NCBI RefSeq assembly: GCF_011008565.1
Contig: NZ_JAAIWK010000034.1
Coordinates: 1 to 38,480, forward strand
Direction: 5' to 3'
Length of the DNA: 38,480 nt
DNA from: Heyndrickxia ginsengihumi
Lineage (GTDB): Bacteria; Bacillota; Bacilli; Bacillales; Bacillaceae_C
Part shown: piece after piece, positions 1 to 7,193 of the stretch
Position numbering within the stretch: position 1 is the stretch's first letter
How the letters are laid out: every line of letters begins with the position of its first letter
The notes under the pieces: generated by a model
What the model was told of the DNA's origin: nothing
The model's database searches: none
What the model saw: only the letters and a program-made list of their open reading frames with translations
Position numbers and translations under genes: made by a program

Positions 1-379
1 TCGACGTTGACGTGGCATAATAGCACGCTCCCTTAGGTTAGTATGTTAAGTGTACTAGCCCTTATAGTATCTGTCCAACTTAGTGTAGCCGATTCAATAG
101 ATATTTATTAAGATTTAGAGGTAAAGAATAAAGAGAGGAGCGATAGCGACTCTCGTTGATTGGTTCCCTTTATCCAACGTAGCAAAGCGGAGGGGGATAA
201 AGGGAAGTATCTACTTATTAAAAATATTGTATCTAACTGATATTAAAGAAATCTCTTAAGTGAAAACTATGGGAGCACTGTGGCTCTAGGGATAAAGGGG
301 CTTTTTTGAGGTTCAAGAAATGCCCGATAAAATAATGTTTATGTTCAAGAAATGCCCGATAAGTCGATAAAAAAAACCC
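1..379. other. Repeat-rich non-coding stretch at the left edge
   Basis: I see no convincing gene here. A perfect 12-bp inverted repeat (TTCCCTTTATCC at 164-175 and its complement at 195-206) encloses 19 bp. The 11-mer GGGATAAAGGG recurs as a direct copy around 289-299, just before a T-run. Together with the 20-bp direct repeat at 311-362 this gives a cluster of short repeats next to a replication-initiator-like gene. That could be an iteron or origin region of a mobile element, which is inference only. Confidence 0.4.
311..362. repeat. 20-bp direct repeat, two copies
   Basis: The sequence gttcaagaaatgcccgataa occurs exactly at 311-330 and again at 343-362, 32 bp apart (about three helical turns). 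It lies just downstream of the replication-initiator-like gene that ends at 380. Helically phased exact repeats suit protein binding such as an iteron or operator, but no partner can be assigned from sequence alone. Confidence 0.7.
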
Positions 380-394
380 CTATTTTTGGGGGTT
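371..394 (-). terminator. Rho-independent terminator of the Rep-like gene
   Basis: Read on the minus strand, an AACCCC/GGGGTT-type stem with an A-rich loop is followed by a run of T. It overlaps the last codons of the minus-strand gene ending at 380, so gene end and terminator are merged. Confidence 0.7.
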
Positions 395-1222
395 AAATAG
401 AAAGATAGTCTTTAAGGTTTTGTCAGGTTTCCCCCCTTTTCTATAAAAGATAAAGGGATTTATCATGTAAGCATTGTTTACTCCCCCTTTGCTTACCTCA
501 CCAAATACATACATATCGCTTAGTTTAAGTTTGAGAAGTTTCCTGTAAACTGTCTTTTCGTCTACACCAACAATCCTGGCAATATTTTTCTTATTAAGAG
601 GTCTGATTAGCAAAGGATTTTTTTCAATAGGATTTTCACATAAGAAGTTAGTTTCCTTATGGACATATGGGAGTAACTTGTATATAAATCCTAAGTCCTT
701 AGCGTTGACTGACTTATATAACTCTTTTAGAGTAGTAGTATAAGACCTGATAAGGTTAGTTACATTACTATCACCTTTCCAATGGTATTTGGCATTAACC
801 CTAAAGTGCTCACCTTCTAGGTGTATAATATCGTTCTTAATCATTGTGTTAAAAAAGTAACTAAAGGTGGTTCTGCCCAGACCTAATACCTTCTGAATAT
901 CATTTTTATTCATAGGATCCTTATATTTACTGCCTTTAATAAGAAGTCCTCCAAAGTCCATAAAACATTGAAGGTATAAAAGGTAGCCACAGTGTTTTTC
1001 TTCAAGTGTTCTTATCACTTCTTTTATACTGTCCATATTAGAACATGTATAAGATGGTTGTTCCCTAGAATTTTTGATAAGATCTTTGTAAGCATTGACT
1101 TTCTTTCTAGAAGTAATTAGAAACTCCCCATTATCAGGAATTGAAATCATTTTTTCTCCTGTGTCGTAATCATATCCTCGCTTTATTCCATTAGGTAGCT
1201 CATTTGTAAATGTTATTCCCAT
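380..1222 (-). CDS. Winged-helix protein resembling plasmid/phage replication initiators
   Basis: A 280-aa protein. Two helix-turn-helix/winged-helix-like segments are visible, around residues 104-150 (MNKNDIQKVLGLGRTTFSYF then a wing) and around 208-262 (NKKNIARIVGVDEKTVYRKL then a wing ending in INPFIFYRKGG). The closing 'INP-F-KGG' pattern is reminiscent of RepL/RepA-type initiators of Firmicute plasmids. The start is well supported by AGGAGG 7-8 nt upstream of the ATG. Downstream lie exact direct and inverted repeats; upstream, in the same orientation, lie an 88-aa unknown and an excisionase-like gene. The replication role is inferred from this architecture and context. A transcriptional regulator of an integrated element is the main alternative. 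Confidence 0.55.
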   Translation of the reverse strand: MGITFTNELPNGIKRGYDYDTGEKMISIPDNGEFLITSRKKVNAYKDLIKNSREQPSYTCSNMDSIKEVIRTLEEKHCGYLLYLQCFMDFGGLLIKGSKYKDPMNKNDIQKVLGLGRTTFSYFFNTMIKNDIIHLEGEHFRVNAKYHWKGDSNVTNLIRSYTTTLKELYKSVNAKDLGFIYKLLPYVHKETNFLCENPIEKNPLLIRPLNKKNIARIVGVDEKTVYRKLLKLKLSDMYVFGEVSKGGVNNAYMINPFIFYRKGGKPDKTLKTIFLFNPQK

Positions 1223-1285
1223 GGTTTAACCTCCTAAGTTAATAATCTCTTTAGTAATCGTTCCATGTAACTTAAAAGTTGCACT

Positions 1286-1308
1286 AAAAAACCCACCGAA
1301 AAGGTGGG
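1286..1308 (-). terminator. Rho-independent terminator after the 88-aa gene
   Basis: On the minus strand CCCACC, a 5-nt loop and GGTGGG are followed by six T. It starts only a few bases after the stop codon at 1312. It separates the excisionase/88-aa pair from the Rep-like gene, which therefore probably has its own promoter in 1223-1285. Confidence 0.8.
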
Positions 1309-1311
1309 GGA

Positions 1312-1578
1312 TTAGATTTCAGCACCGTAAGGTAAAGCGTTCTGTATTTCGTCATCTGTATAGCCTTTATCTCTCAAGTAATCTACTAAAGAACTAATTA
1401 GAACTAAGTAGGGATAACCAGAATACCTCCTATCCTCATATGGCTTAGAAATGGCAGTTAGTTGTTGCAGTTGTATCTTTGCCTTAACCCCCTCCACTGT
1501 GAAAACAATTCTAAACTTCTCAAGAACTCTTGCAACTTGTTCGAGGGTAAGTGTGTGAGAAAAATTTTTAATTATCAC
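1312..1578 (-). CDS. Small hypothetical protein in the mobile-element gene group
   Basis: An 88-aa protein starting at GTG. The start overlaps the stop of the upstream excisionase-like gene (GTGA overlap), so the two are translationally coupled. The protein is mostly predicted alpha-helical at its ends (LTLEQVARVLEKFRIVF; YLRDKGYTDDEIQNAL). I recognise no family. A GGTGG sequence sits at suitable spacing before the GTG. A terminator follows directly. Coupling to an excisionase-like gene suggests a role in excision or regulation of the element, but that rests on context alone. Confidence 0.6.
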   Translation of the reverse strand: MIIKNFSHTLTLEQVARVLEKFRIVFTVEGVKAKIQLQQLTAISKPYEDRRYSGYPYLVLISSLVDYLRDKGYTDDEIQNALPYGAEI

Positions 1579-1742
1579 TTGACCTCACCACCTTTTAAAA
1601 AGTACTCTAATTCTTCTTGAATAACCCTGATAGACCCACCGATTTTAACAGTTGGAATTTCTCCTTTCTTAGCAAGAGCATAGACTTTGCATTTTGATAG
1701 TTTGAGTAGTTCAGATACATCGTTAACAGTAAGTACTTTCAT
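1575..1742 (-). CDS. Excisionase-like helix-turn-helix protein
   Basis: A 55-aa ORF starting at ATG with an AAAGGATGG ribosome binding site. The protein has the compact MerR-like helix-turn-helix of phage/ICE excisionases and 'DNA-binding domain, excisionase family' proteins: VNDVSELLKLSKCKVYALAK, then a GEIPTVKIGGS wing, then an I-EELE-FL helix. Such proteins bend DNA at attachment sites to direct the recombinase towards excision. No tyrosine or serine recombinase is visible in this window, so either the partner lies to the left or the element is incomplete. The stop overlaps the GTG start of the next gene. Confidence 0.8.
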   Translation of the reverse strand: MKVLTVNDVSELLKLSKCKVYALAKKGEIPTVKIGGSIRVIQEELEYFLKGGEVK

Positions 1743-2371
1743 TTAAACCATCCTTTCAATTTAACTTCATTAACAATATAAGAAAGGAAAACAAAAAATT
1801 AACAAAGAACGTAAAGCAGAATAAATCTTTCTAATTCTGTTAAAAATTGTGCTAACAAAATAGGGGAGATGTACGTCAAAAGAAAAGATATTTTAGGCGT
1901 TGAAGGGGAGCGAACGTAGGTATTTTATATAGAATAATGAAGGTATCTAAGTATAATTCTTAGTAGATAGTAACAGTACTAAAAAGGGTATTCAGAAAAA
2001 ATGACTAGATGAGAAAAGGGGCACCCATTTTAAAGGTTTTAATTGAGATAGGTTGGTGATGACGTACAAGCTAAATTTATAAAAATTTGGTACAGAGAGA
2101 ACAAGGGCTGCAGTTATTGATTAGAACATAATCAATTTATTCGGTAGTGGGTCAGGTGAGTGTCAACTAGTGATGTGATCTCCTAGTAACATAAATATAT
2201 TGGCTAGTACACAAATTCCAACATAAATACCCACCCATGAGAAAGTAAATGTTAATTATTAACAGACGATAAAGCAACAATACTAATTTCAGAATTTTTA
2301 CTTAGACATTTAGTCGGATTGTGCGGTAAAATATGGTATATTTATACTGTTGGGAAGTGGGAGGGATAACC
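1743..2371. other. Intergenic gap between divergent mobile and TIR gene groups
   Basis: About 630 bp without a supportable gene. It must hold the promoters of the minus-strand excisionase group and of the plus-strand TIR operon. Around 2068-2097 there is an imperfect palindrome (GTAC, then AAATTT, mirrored as AAATTT, then GTAC) that could be a regulator site. I see no tRNA gene or obvious attachment-site core. Confidence 0.5.
2319..2348 (+). promoter_or_regulatory. Candidate promoter of the TIR operon
   Basis: TTGTGC at 2319-2324 and TATACT at 2343-2348 are spaced 18 bp, which fits a sigma-A promoter. Transcription would start near 2355, just before the GGGAGG ribosome site that serves the TTG start at 2372. 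This placement argues against using the upstream ATG at 2333. Confidence 0.4.
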
Positions 2372-3577
2372 TTGGCTAATGATGTCAATAATATAGCAAA
2401 TGTAAATTTAGAAGAAGATGGTAGGGAATGTAATATTAGTAATATTTTTAATCCTACGGATGAACAAATGAATACTATCATCCATTCATTAAATACATTA
2501 AATCAAGTTGAGATTTTAAATATTATAGGAAGTTTCAATATTTCTATTGATCGTGACACTATAAAGAAGAAAATGGAGTTAATACAATATCTCATTTACG
2601 GTTTTAAAAAAGGAATGTTTAATGAAAGGCTATTTAATGAGTTAAGAAGTCAGGCTTTTAATCCTGATATTGATAGTACAGATGGCTTCTTTTTCTCTTT
2701 TGAAGCTGATGTGCCAACTATTACCAAAGAAGGTCTAGAGACATTTTTGAAAGACTGGAATGAGGTTAAGGATGATAAAACGATTGAGTTTCTAGAATTG
2801 AATAATCAGAGTGCTACATTTTTAGTAACAAAACATACTGATAAGTTTATTTTTGATAAAGAAAGTATGTTCAGTATAAAATATAACGATGAAAAAAGAG
2901 CAAAAGTTGAGGTGCACTTTGACAAAAGTATTGTATATGTTCAAACAACAAATACAGTTATTTATAATGCAATAAAAACAATCATTAAAGAATTTCTGCA
3001 AGAGCTATTGGATATTGAAAAGCTCTATATAACACCTCCAAAGATGAGCAAAAATCTAAGTCTTACTTTTAATGATGACTTTACGGCAGCTACAGAAGAG
3101 AACTCTGTTCATCCAAATACTATTAAACTACTCGATATTTTATTAGAACTAGACGCACCAAGTTCTTCTTTTAGTGGTTTTGAATGTGTAAATATTACTC
3201 TTGATCACGAAGATACTATCAACCGAAAAGACGCAAAATCCAAAATAGTTTCTCAAAATTATGGTGGAGGAGATTTACTCAAAAATAAAGTTGTAAAGGA
3301 CTTAATACTTAGTAATAGAATTATCTATGATATAGAGTTTATTATTGAGTATAATCATGTGGATAATGAGGGGGATATTAGTAAACAACTTGTTACGGTA
3401 GGAATGATTAATGATAGGAAAAGTTCCCTAAGAATTTTTATTAAAAATAGCGATTACAATATTCGAAATGTTATTAAGAATGCATATAGTGAGCTTACTA
3501 GGGTATTCATATCTAACTATGGTCAGTCACAATTAAGAAATGAGGATAACATAAAAAAACTGTTAGGACTTAGTTAA
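2372..3577 (+). CDS. Unknown protein, first gene of a three-gene TIR operon
   Basis: About 401 aa from TTG at 2372. I chose this start because GGGAGGG lies 7 nt upstream; the in-frame ATG at 2333 has no ribosome site and lies inside the likely promoter. I recognise no family. There are no membrane segments or signal peptide. The protein is acidic and mixed alpha/beta. A beta-rich stretch (KVEVHFDKSIVYVQTTN) followed by a long helix (NAIKTIIKEFLQELLDIEKL) occupies the middle, and a second beta/alpha segment repeats the style near the C-terminus (SLRIFIKNSDYNIRNVIKNAYSEL). The stop is one base before the next ATG. Operon membership with a TIR effector suggests a sensor or regulatory partner in anti-phage defence, which is inference. 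The gene is markedly AT-rich. Confidence 0.75.
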   Translation: MANDVNNIANVNLEEDGRECNISNIFNPTDEQMNTIIHSLNTLNQVEILNIIGSFNISIDRDTIKKKMELIQYLIYGFKKGMFNERLFNELRSQAFNPDIDSTDGFFFSFEADVPTITKEGLETFLKDWNEVKDDKTIEFLELNNQSATFLVTKHTDKFIFDKESMFSIKYNDEKRAKVEVHFDKSIVYVQTTNTVIYNAIKTIIKEFLQELLDIEKLYITPPKMSKNLSLTFNDDFTAATEENSVHPNTIKLLDILLELDAPSSSFSGFECVNITLDHEDTINRKDAKSKIVSQNYGGGDLLKNKVVKDLILSNRIIYDIEFIIEYNHVDNEGDISKQLVTVGMINDRKSSLRIFIKNSDYNIRNVIKNAYSELTRVFISNYGQSQLRNEDNIKKLLGLS

Positions 3578-3578
3578 G

Positions 3579-4274
3579 ATGGAAACAAATAATAATTTTT
3601 TTTATGAGGCTATGCTATATGCATTTAAGGATCAGGAAAATTTTTGGATAATGCTTAGAGGACTTATAGATGAAATTGAGATAAGTGAAGGGATTTATTT
3701 TAATGTAAATATCTTAGATAAAAAAATACATAATAGTATGTATTCTTTTCGGGTTGATCAAAATAATGATCATATTCAGATTTACATCATAAATAATCTG
3801 ATGTGGATGTTTGTTGAAGACGTATTTGAATATACTCCTTTACTTAAAAAAATTGAGTCAAAACTAAGTAAGTATATATCTAAGATACATGTAACAAACA
3901 AATATTTTGTTGACTCAATCTTTAATAGTAATTTTAGTAATAACCTCCTAGAAATAAATATTGAAGGTGAGGACATTTCTGAGTTTGAAGCAGAAACCTT
4001 TACTGGAAGTTTTATAAATAAAACTTTTGAATATAGAAACATCATTAATTTTAGCGATATTCACATTAGATACCTTAAATTCCAACCTCTTAAATTAAAC
4101 GCTGTTCTCACACTTAGGTTTCCTAATGTAATTCAGTTCAGTGATTATATTGATTTCAAGATGTATCAGAACTTAATTAAAAGCTTTTCAATTTATATTT
4201 ATAAAACAAATAGAAAATTATTATATTTTAATAAAGGAGAAGGATATGAGGAAAATAACAATAGCAACTACTAA
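3579..4274 (+). CDS. Unknown protein, second gene of the TIR operon
   Basis: A 231-aa protein, very AT-rich and rich in Asn, Ile, Phe and Tyr. I recognise no family. No transmembrane helix is convincing and there is no signal peptide; short alternating hydrophobic strands suggest a beta-rich fold (for example LLEINIEGEDIS and LNAVLTLRFPNVIQFSDYI). The ATG begins one base after the preceding stop and lacks a strong ribosome site, so translation is probably coupled to the first gene. Its 3' end overlaps the TIR gene by 29 bp in another frame, which argues for co-expression and possibly fixed stoichiometry. It could form a complex with the 401-aa protein. No function can be assigned from sequence. 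Confidence 0.75.
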   Translation: METNNNFFYEAMLYAFKDQENFWIMLRGLIDEIEISEGIYFNVNILDKKIHNSMYSFRVDQNNDHIQIYIINNLMWMFVEDVFEYTPLLKKIESKLSKYISKIHVTNKYFVDSIFNSNFSNNLLEINIEGEDISEFEAETFTGSFINKTFEYRNIINFSDIHIRYLKFQPLKLNAVLTLRFPNVIQFSDYIDFKMYQNLIKSFSIYIYKTNRKLLYFNKGEGYEENNNSNY

Positions 4275-5037
4275 TGACGGGTATAAACTAGAAGAAATGG
4301 GTCACCAACCTTGGCATGAATATGATGGATTATCTATAGATTTCATACTAGACTTCAAACATATACCAGAGAAGGAATATTTATTAAAAGTTACTAGTCT
4401 ATCCAAGGAATTTGATTGGATAAACGTGGAAGATGGTAATTTTATATTTGATCTTGAGAAAATTAAGAGAAACTTTAATGTGTTTTCAGAATGTAAATGG
4501 ATGAAGAGCTATATTACTCTTAAGCCTAACTATGAACCAGCATTGGATGACTCAAAATTTATAGTGAGTTTCTCAGCAACAAAAAAGGAAATTGAAGTTA
4601 ATGCCCCAAAGAAAATCTTTTTAAGTCATAAAGGTGCGGATAAACCACTAGTTAGAGAGTATTTTCAACTACTAAAAGAATTAGGGTTTGATCCATGGCT
4701 AGATGAAGACGCAATGGCTGCTGGAACAAAGTTGAATAGAGGAATATACCAAGGTTTTAAAGAGTCATGTGCAGCTATATTCTTTGTTACTCCATCATTT
4801 AAAGATGAAGATTATCTAGAGGACGAAGTAGATTATGCCATAGATGAACAAAAAGAAAAAGGTGACAAGTTCGCTATTATCACATTGGCATTAAAAGATC
4901 AAGATGGCAAAACAGGAGAAATTCCTGGATTGTTAAGAAAATATGTATATAAAGAACCAAGTTCACAACTTGAAGCATTTAGAGAGATTATTAGGGCGCT
5001 TCCTTTAGAAACAGGAAATAAAGTATGGAAAAATTAA
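4246..5037 (+). CDS. TIR-domain protein with unknown N-terminal domain
   Basis: A 263-aa protein. Residues ~122-250 form a TIR domain of the bacterial TIR_2 type: KKIFLSHKGADKPLVREYF (strand A, helix A), GFDPWLDED (strand B and BB loop), AAIFFVTPSF (strand C), then YLEDEVDYAI, where Glu194 occupies the position of the catalytic glutamate of NAD-cleaving TIRs. Known bacterial TIR effectors hydrolyse NAD+ or make signalling nucleotides during phage infection. Residues 1-118 are a separate, probably beta-rich domain I cannot identify. The ribosome site AAAGGAGAAGG is excellent and the ATG overlaps the previous gene by 29 bp. A terminator follows. NADase activity and a defence role are inferred from the family. 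The partners are not those of Thoeris, TIR-STING or TIR-Argonaute systems. Confidence 0.9.
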   Translation: MRKITIATTNDGYKLEEMGHQPWHEYDGLSIDFILDFKHIPEKEYLLKVTSLSKEFDWINVEDGNFIFDLEKIKRNFNVFSECKWMKSYITLKPNYEPALDDSKFIVSFSATKKEIEVNAPKKIFLSHKGADKPLVREYFQLLKELGFDPWLDEDAMAAGTKLNRGIYQGFKESCAAIFFVTPSFKDEDYLEDEVDYAIDEQKEKGDKFAIITLALKDQDGKTGEIPGLLRKYVYKEPSSQLEAFREIIRALPLETGNKVWKN

Positions 5038-5103
5038 GGATAGGTTTTTGATCTCTAAAGACTATTTCACTTTTTTAGATAATATAAGTTAGTTATATAA
5101 ACT

Positions 5104-5134
5104 AAAAAACAGTCTTCTCAAAGGGCTGTTTTTT
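5104..5134 (+). terminator. Terminator of the TIR operon
   Basis: An 11-bp stem (AAAAAACAGTC pairing with GGCTGTTTTTT, one G-U pair), a 9-nt loop and a T-rich tail, 67 bp after the TIR stop codon. Confidence 0.85.
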
Positions 5135-5165
5135 ATTTGGGAGTGACTGAGGATAATATCTCATT

Positions 5166-5197
5166 AATAAGTGGTAAAATTACCGCTTATTTTTTTT
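5166..5197 (+). terminator. Second terminator-like hairpin
   Basis: AATAAGTGGTAA pairs with TTACCGCTTATT (one G-U pair), followed by a run of T. It lies shortly after the TIR operon terminator and may act as a back-up. Confidence 0.6.
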
Positions 5198-5305
5198 AAG
5201 TAGTAGTTATAGTCGCCTTTGATTGTGTGCGTGAAATGTACTCTACGCATGTGGAGTGTGTAGTGTCATTATCCTTGATATAGAAGAGTTTTTAAGAAAG
5301 GGATG

Positions 5306-5336
5306 TGTTCAAAATGGTCATTGACCATTTTGAACA
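5306..5336. repeat. Perfect 15-bp-arm palindrome
   Basis: TGTTCAAAATGGTCA and its exact complement are separated by a single base. It would form a very stable hairpin in RNA or a cruciform in DNA. No T-run follows, so it is not a standard terminator. It may be an insertion footprint or binding site at the border of the accessory region. Confidence 0.75.
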
Positions 5337-5379
5337 TGCCTTGCAAATTATTTCTTAGATGTAATTGTCTAAAAAAACA

Positions 5380-5451
5380 TTCATTATTCATAATGAACAG
5401 ATCCTGTTTCGGAATAATAAACATTTCTGATATCAGGATCTTTTTCTGTTC
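5380..5451 (+). terminator. Nested hairpins with terminator-like T-run
   Basis: First comes a perfect 8-bp-arm palindrome at 5380-5397 (TTCATTAT, 2-nt loop, ATAATGAA). Then a long-loop stem pairs AGATCCTG (5399-5406) with CAGGATCT (5434-5441) and is followed by TTTTT. GAACAG and CTGTTC extend the pairing on the outside. There is no gene immediately upstream, so the element may end an undetected small transcript or be a repeat relic. Confidence 0.45.
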
Positions 5452-5531
5452 AAAATCTTAAAGAAATAGATTCCAATTTTTACTACTAAATCCAATAATT
5501 TCACAGTTTTTTTCACAAATTGAGACAGGGA

Positions 5532-5630
5532 AGTAGGAAAAGTCCCGCCTATTGATAAGAATATTGCCGACAATATGTAGAAGCCCGGCTAATCTACTTA
5601 GCTCTGTGGCCCGAATTGTCTTTTCCTACT
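5532..5630. ncRNA. Candidate structured RNA or palindromic repeat, ~99 nt
   Basis: A perfect 11-bp outer stem (AGTAGGAAAAG at 5532-5542 and its complement at 5620-5630) encloses smaller helices: ATATTG-CCGA-CAATAT at 5561-5576 and GTAGA/TCTAC at 5577-5597, with a GC-rich loop between the latter arms. The interior is more GC-rich than the surrounding AT-rich spacer, which suggests constraint. I do not recognise a riboswitch, 6S RNA, SRP RNA or T-box signature. It lies before the dus promoter, so it is not part of that leader. The strand is unresolved. A dispersed repeat is the main alternative. Confidence 0.45.
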
Positions 5631-5694
5631 CACTTTTCTTTGCACTTTTTAGTTGTTAATAGTAAAGTTTATAATGTTCGAAATTTACTATAGT

Positions 5695-5724
5695 TTGATA
5701 AAAAGTGCTTAAGCATGCTATAAG
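5695..5724 (+). promoter_or_regulatory. Candidate sigma-A promoter of dus
   Basis: TTGATA (5695-5700), an 18-bp spacer and TATAAG (5719-5724). It lies about 90 bp upstream of the dus start, with no other gene between. Confidence 0.5.
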
Positions 5725-5812
5725 TGTAAATGAAGCAGGAACATTTTTGCTTTTTAATTTTGGGACAAGAGTTTGACCTAGAATCCCATCATGAAAGGAT
5801 TTGAGTTTGAAT

Positions 5813-6769
5813 ATGATAGATAATTTTTGGCGTGATTTACCACGACCATTTTTTATACTTGCACCAATGGAAGATGTGACGGATGTTGTTTTTCGTCATG
5901 TAGTGAGTAAAGCAGGCAGACCTGACGTGTTTTTTACAGAGTTTACAAACACAGAAAGTTTTTGTCACCCAGAGGGAAATCAAAGTGTGCGTGGCCGGTT
6001 GACTTTTACAGAAGATGAACAGCCAATCGTCGCACATATATGGGGAGATAAGCCCGAATATTTTCGCCAAATGAGTATTGGTGTGGCGAAACTTGGGTTT
6101 AAAGGTGTGGATATTAATATGGGTTGTCCTGTGCCTAATGTGGCAGCCAAAGGGAAGGGAAGCGGCCTTATCCGCCGTCCGGAAGTCGCTGCAGATATTA
6201 TACAAGCAGCAAAAGCAGGAGGATTGCCTGTAAGTGTGAAGACAAGGCTTGGCTACACGGAGATAGACGAATGGAAGGACTGGCTAACACATATATTGAA
6301 ACAAGACATTGCCAATCTTTCTATTCATTTGCGGACAAGAAAGGAAATGAGCAAAGTAGATGCTCATTGGGAGCTCATTCCAGAGATCAAGAAACTTCGT
6401 GATCAAGTCGCACCAGATACACTTTTGACGATCAATGGGGATATTCCTGACCGTCAAACTGGCTTGCAGCTCGTTGAACAATATGGCGTTGATGGGGTTA
6501 TGATCGGGCGCGGTGTTTTTACAAATCCATTTGCCTTTGAAAAAGAGCCGAAAGAGCATAGTAGTGAGGAATTGCTTGATCTATTAAGATTGCAACTTGA
6601 TCTCCACGATAAATATTCATCAGAATTTGAACCACGTCCATTCAAACCTCTTCGTCGCTTTTTTAAGATATATGTCCGAGGATTTCGAGGGGCGAGTGAA
6701 TTAAGAAATCAATTGATGAGTACAGAGTCAACTGATGATGTGCGTGCATTACTCGATAAATTCCAGTGA
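5813..6769 (+). CDS. dus: tRNA-dihydrouridine synthase (YfjN-like)
   Basis: A FMN-dependent enzyme of the Dus family that reduces a uridine in tRNA to dihydrouridine in the cytoplasm. It is about 318 aa from ATG 5813. The FMN-binding start LAPMEDVTD, the catalytic cysteine in [10 protein letters not shown], the SVKTRLG strand, SIHLRTR and the phosphate-binding INGDI/GVMIGRG segments of the TIM barrel are all present, followed by the helical C-terminal tRNA-binding domain. The length fits the family. In-frame TTG codons at 5801 and 5807 are possible alternative starts; AAAGGA at 5794-5799 would suit TTG 5807 best by spacing. I prefer the ATG because related Bacillus proteins, as I recall them, begin at this residue. 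It is a single-gene unit and looks like chromosomal core. Confidence 0.9.
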   Translation: MIDNFWRDLPRPFFILAPMEDVTDVVFRHVVSKAGRPDVFFTEFTNTESFCHPEGNQSVRGRLTFTEDEQPIVAHIWGDKPEYFRQMSIGVAKLGFKGVDINMGCPVPNVAAKGKGSGLIRRPEVAADIIQAAKAGGLPVSVKTRLGYTEIDEWKDWLTHILKQDIANLSIHLRTRKEMSKVDAHWELIPEIKKLRDQVAPDTLLTINGDIPDRQTGLQLVEQYGVDGVMIGRGVFTNPFAFEKEPKEHSSEELLDLLRLQLDLHDKYSSEFEPRPFKPLRRFFKIYVRGFRGASELRNQLMSTESTDDVRALLDKFQ

Positions 6770-7193
6770 AAAAAATATTAATGGGATGGGGAGATAGTAG
6801 AATGATATGTTCTCAACTCCCCTTTTCAAAAATGTTATAAAGATATTGCTGCAAAAAAGAACTTTTTAGCGAAAAGCCTTTAAATAGGAATAATACATAT
6901 TTCCGATTTAAGGGTCTTTACATTTGAATGTACAAAAGAATGACAGTTAATCCATTTGGAGTTCAATTTTTACGTCTCTTGAAACGGACTACTAAGTTAT
7001 ATTGATATTGAAAATACAGTGGCTTTTAAAGCTAGCAAGTAAGAAACCCTTCAAACATTTGTATGAAGGGTTTGTTTATTGTTTGAGAAATTTCGAGAAG
7101 CAGCCGAAAGATAACAAGTTTTCTCTGAGTGTCCAGAGATAGGGGATATCTGTCACTTGGTCAAGCTCGAATGTTGGGTTTTAATTCCACTGC
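6770..7193. other. Intergenic gap between dus and the WYL regulator
   Basis: No supportable gene. It contains an imperfect long hairpin at 6874-6918 (AAGCCTTTAAATAGGAA against TTTCCGATTTAAGGGTCTT) and the clear terminator at 7044-7080. The rest shows nothing I can interpret. Confidence 0.5.
7044..7080. terminator. Terminator between convergent dus and WYL-regulator genes
   Basis: A perfect 10-bp stem, AAACCCTTCA with TGAAGGGTTT, and a 10-nt loop, followed by TGTTTATTGTTT on the plus strand. It lies in the convergent gap and may serve either or both genes. Confidence 0.7.

Noticed and set aside
2333-2371. Upstream ATG at 2333 as start of the first TIR-operon gene
   Set aside because: It has no ribosome binding site and lies inside the likely promoter, whereas TTG 2372 has GGGAGGG at ideal spacing.
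4246-5037. TIR gene as part of a Thoeris (thsB) system
   Set aside because: No ThsA-like SIR2/SLOG protein is adjacent; the two upstream genes are unrelated in size and sequence features, and the TIR protein has an extra N-terminal domain.
6284-6559. Minus-strand ORFs inside the dus gene
   Set aside because: They are antisense shadows of a well-supported enzyme with conserved motifs in the plus frame.
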